Notes under the pieces: generated by a model | What the model saw: the letters and a program-made list of their open reading frames with translations, nothing else | Databases searched by the model: none | Told to the model about the DNA's origin: nothing | Made by a program: the position numbers and the translations under genes | Source of the DNA: Moraxellaceae bacterium | Lineage (GTDB): Bacteria; Pseudomonadota; Gammaproteobacteria; Pseudomonadales; Moraxellaceae | Reading direction: 5' to 3' | Assembly: GCA_021156385.1 (NCBI GenBank) | Contig: JAJNDL010000061.1 | Location: forward strand, 1-6,843 | Length of the DNA stretch: 6,843 nucleotides | Part shown: positions 5,928-6,843 of the stretch, one piece after another | Layout: each line of letters begins with the position of its first letter | Position numbering within the stretch: the first letter of the stretch is position 1

Positions 5928-5945
5928 GTCAGCGAAGGGGCTGAC
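5928..5945 (-). promoter_or_regulatory. Small hairpin in the ntrB leader
   Basis: GTCAGC (minus strand, 5945-5940) and GCTGAC (5933-5928) form a perfect 6-bp stem with a six-base loop. It ends three bases before the AGGA ribosome-binding site (5921-5924). It would be transcribed if transcription starts near 5951. It may tune translation or protect the 5' end, or be chance. Confidence 0.3.
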
Positions 5946-5961
5946 CTGTTTCTATTGCCTC

Positions 5962-5978
5962 AGCAATAAGTGCACCAA
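5962..5978 (-). promoter_or_regulatory. Candidate sigma-54 (-24/-12) promoter for ntrBC
   Basis: On the minus strand the sequence TTGGTGCACTTATTGCT has the required GG (5976-5975), ten bases, then GC (5964-5963). It matches 10 of the 13 defined positions of the sigma-54 consensus YTGGCACG-N4-TTGCW, including the whole TTGCT of the -12 element. Transcription would begin near 5951, leaving a leader of about 36 bases before the ntrB ATG. The -12 half lies in a small dyad (TATTGC, CTCA, GCAATA at 5953-5968). Sigma-54 is the partner of the NtrC coded downstream. Confidence 0.45.
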
Positions 5979-5987
5979 CCCGGTTCG
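5971..5987. promoter_or_regulatory. NtrC-box-like site 1 (overlaps the -24 element)
   Basis: TGCACCA, three bases, then CGGTTCG matches the NtrC dyad TGCACCA-N3-TGGTGCA at 11 of 14 positions, with a perfect left half. The core is GCACC-N5-GGTTC. It overlaps the proposed -24 element, so NtrC bound here would be expected to block the promoter. The left half is also part of the promoter match, so the two calls are not independent. Confidence 0.35.
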
Positions 5988-5994
5988 GCCCGGC

Positions 5995-6011
5995 TGCATC
6001 GTAGAGGTGCA
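5995..6011. promoter_or_regulatory. NtrC-box-like site 2
   Basis: TGCATCG, three bases, then AGGTGCA matches the NtrC dyad at 11 of 14 positions; the core GCATC-N5-GGTGC has one mismatch. Its centre is 24 bp from site 1 and about 52 bp upstream of the proposed ntrB start point. Confidence 0.35.
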
Positions 6012-6062
6012 GTCCATCCTGCCAGTATCCCGGGGTATTCGCCCCAATAATGGGCGCTTAAG

Positions 6063-6079
6063 TGCCTCATGCTGGTGCA
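6063..6079. promoter_or_regulatory. NtrC-box-like site 3
   Basis: TGCCTCA, three bases, then TGGTGCA matches the NtrC dyad at 12 of 14 positions, with a perfect right half. Its centre lies about 120 bp upstream of the proposed ntrB start point, the distance at which NtrC enhancers usually act. Single sites of this quality can occur by chance; the case rests on three in one intergenic region. Confidence 0.38.
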
Positions 6080-6141
6080 TATTCAGGATTTTTCCTACTT
6101 CTTTCCGGGAAACTTAGCTGGCCGGAGGCGGGGGTGGGCAT

Positions 6142-6147
6142 TACAAT
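6142..6147 (+). promoter_or_regulatory. Candidate -10 element for rimO
   Basis: TACAAT matches the sigma-70 -10 consensus at 5 of 6 positions and lies 43 bases before the rimO start. No good -35 element is seen at the proper distance (the best at 18-base spacing is CTGGCC). A start point near 6154 would give a leader of about 37 bases. Confidence 0.4.
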
Positions 6148-6190
6148 TGCGCGCTTTTTGTACAGGCCGACGGCCGGGAGTCCTTTTTAT

Positions 6191-6843
6191 ATGTCCAAGT
6201 CATCGCCCAAGGTCGGCTTCGTCAGTCTCGGCTGCCCCAAGGCCCTGGTGGACTCCGAACGCATCCTCACCCAACTGCGCAGCGAGGGGTATCAGGTCTC
6301 CCCCTCCTACCAGGATGCCGACCTCGTGGTGGTCAACACCTGCGGCTTCATCGATTCGGCCGTGCAGGAATCCCTGGATGCCATCGGCGAGGCCCTGGCC
6401 GAGAACGGCAAGGTCATCGTCACCGGCTGCCTCGGCAAGAAGGAAGAGGTGATCCGGGAGGTCCATCCCAGCGTGCTCAAGGTCACCGGCCCGCATGCCT
6501 ATGAGGAAGTCATGGGCGCCGTGCACCAGTACCTGCCGCCGAAGCACGATCCCTTCCTCGACCTCGTGCCACCGCAGGGGGTGCGCCTGACGCCGCGCCA
6601 CTACGCCTATCTCAAGATTTCCGAAGGCTGCAATCATCGCTGCACTTTCTGCATCATCCCGAGCATGCGCGGCGATCTCGTCTCGCGCCCCATCGGGTCG
6701 GTCATGACGGAAGCCGAGAACCTGGCCAAGGCCGGCGTGAAGGAGCTGCTCGTGATCTCGCAGGACACCAGCGCCTACGGTGTCGACCTCAAGTACAAGC
6801 TGGATTTCTGGGGCGGCCGCCCGCTGAAAACGCGCATGAAGGA
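6191..6843 (+). CDS. rimO: Ribosomal protein S12 methylthiotransferase RimO, 3'-truncated by the window edge
   Basis: RimO is a radical-SAM enzyme that adds a methylthio group to the conserved aspartate of ribosomal protein S12 (D89 in E. coli). The first 217 residues are visible, about half of the usual 440, and the frame is open to the right edge. The N-terminal UPF0004/MTTase domain carries the three cysteines for the second iron-sulfur cluster: C15 ([13 protein letters not shown]), C51 (VVNTCGFID) and C80 (VTGCLGKK). The radical-SAM domain begins near residue 137 with C147, C151 and C154 ([12 protein letters not shown]). The motifs [12 protein letters not shown] and NTCGFIDSA separate RimO from the tRNA enzyme MiaB. 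The ATG has GGGAG ten bases upstream (6176-6180). The gene is divergent from ntrB across 275 bases. The missing half should hold the rest of the SAM barrel and the TRAM domain. Confidence 0.97.
   Translation, partial: MSKSSPKVGFVSLGCPKALVDSERILTQLRSEGYQVSPSYQDADLVVVNTCGFIDSAVQESLDAIGEALAENGKVIVTGCLGKKEEVIREVHPSVLKVTGPHAYEEVMGAVHQYLPPKHDPFLDLVPPQGVRLTPRHYAYLKISEGCNHRCTFCIIPSMRGDLVSRPIGSVMTEAENLAKAGVKELLVISQDTSAYGVDLKYKLDFWGGRPLKTRMK

Noticed and set aside
6010..6032. Minus-strand TGGCAGGATGGACTGCA as a sigma-54 promoter
   Set aside because: The gap between GG and GC is 11 bases instead of 10, so it was set aside in favour of the correctly spaced element at 5962-5978.
6031..6056. Competing short inverted repeats (GGGG/CCCC and CGCCC/GGGCG)
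   Set aside because: Stems are only 4-5 bp, mutually exclusive, and have no T-run or conserved element beside them, so neither a terminator nor a riboswitch is supported.

Overview
The window looks like chromosomal DNA from a high-GC gammaproteobacterium. The coding density is high, and TrmL, NtrB/NtrC and RimO are of the gammaproteobacterial type. The sigma factor/DUF3619/DUF3106 gene set is the kind found in Xanthomonadales-like and betaproteobacterial genomes. No mobile element, CRISPR array, rRNA or tRNA was seen. Placement below class is not supported by what can be read here.

Layout. (1) 1-766 (+) is the 3' part of an unrecognised, mostly helical protein. It meets trmL (767-1231, -) tail to tail with no spacer. 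(2) 1232-1366 is a divergent promoter region. (3) 1367-3334 (+) carries a small secreted protein of unknown function, then an ECF-type sigma factor, a single-membrane-span DUF3619 protein (possible anti-sigma factor) and a secreted DUF3106 protein built from 18-residue helical repeats. The last three genes overlap one another and must be one operon. Between the secreted protein and the sigma gene is an 11-bp perfect inverted repeat whose two arms hold the start codon of a possible 12-codon leader (ending in three prolines) and the start codon of the sigma gene. (4) A strong bidirectional terminator at 3349-3382 separates this operon from the convergent ntrC gene. (5) 3398-5915 (-) is ntrB-ntrC, the nitrogen two-component system, with a 14-nt overlap. 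(6) 5916-6190 is a divergent control region with a candidate sigma-54 promoter for ntrB and three NtrC-box-like dyads. (7) 6191 to the right edge (+) is the first half of rimO.

How the genes work together. NtrB phosphorylates or dephosphorylates NtrC according to nitrogen status, and NtrC then activates sigma-54 promoters. The intergenic sequence suggests ntrBC itself is under such control. The sigma/DUF3619/DUF3106 set, perhaps with the upstream secreted protein, looks like a cell-envelope sensing unit: cytoplasmic sigma factor, inner-membrane partner and periplasmic helical protein. TrmL (wobble-base methylation of tRNA) and RimO (S12 methylthiolation) are translation housekeeping genes that flank these regulatory modules.
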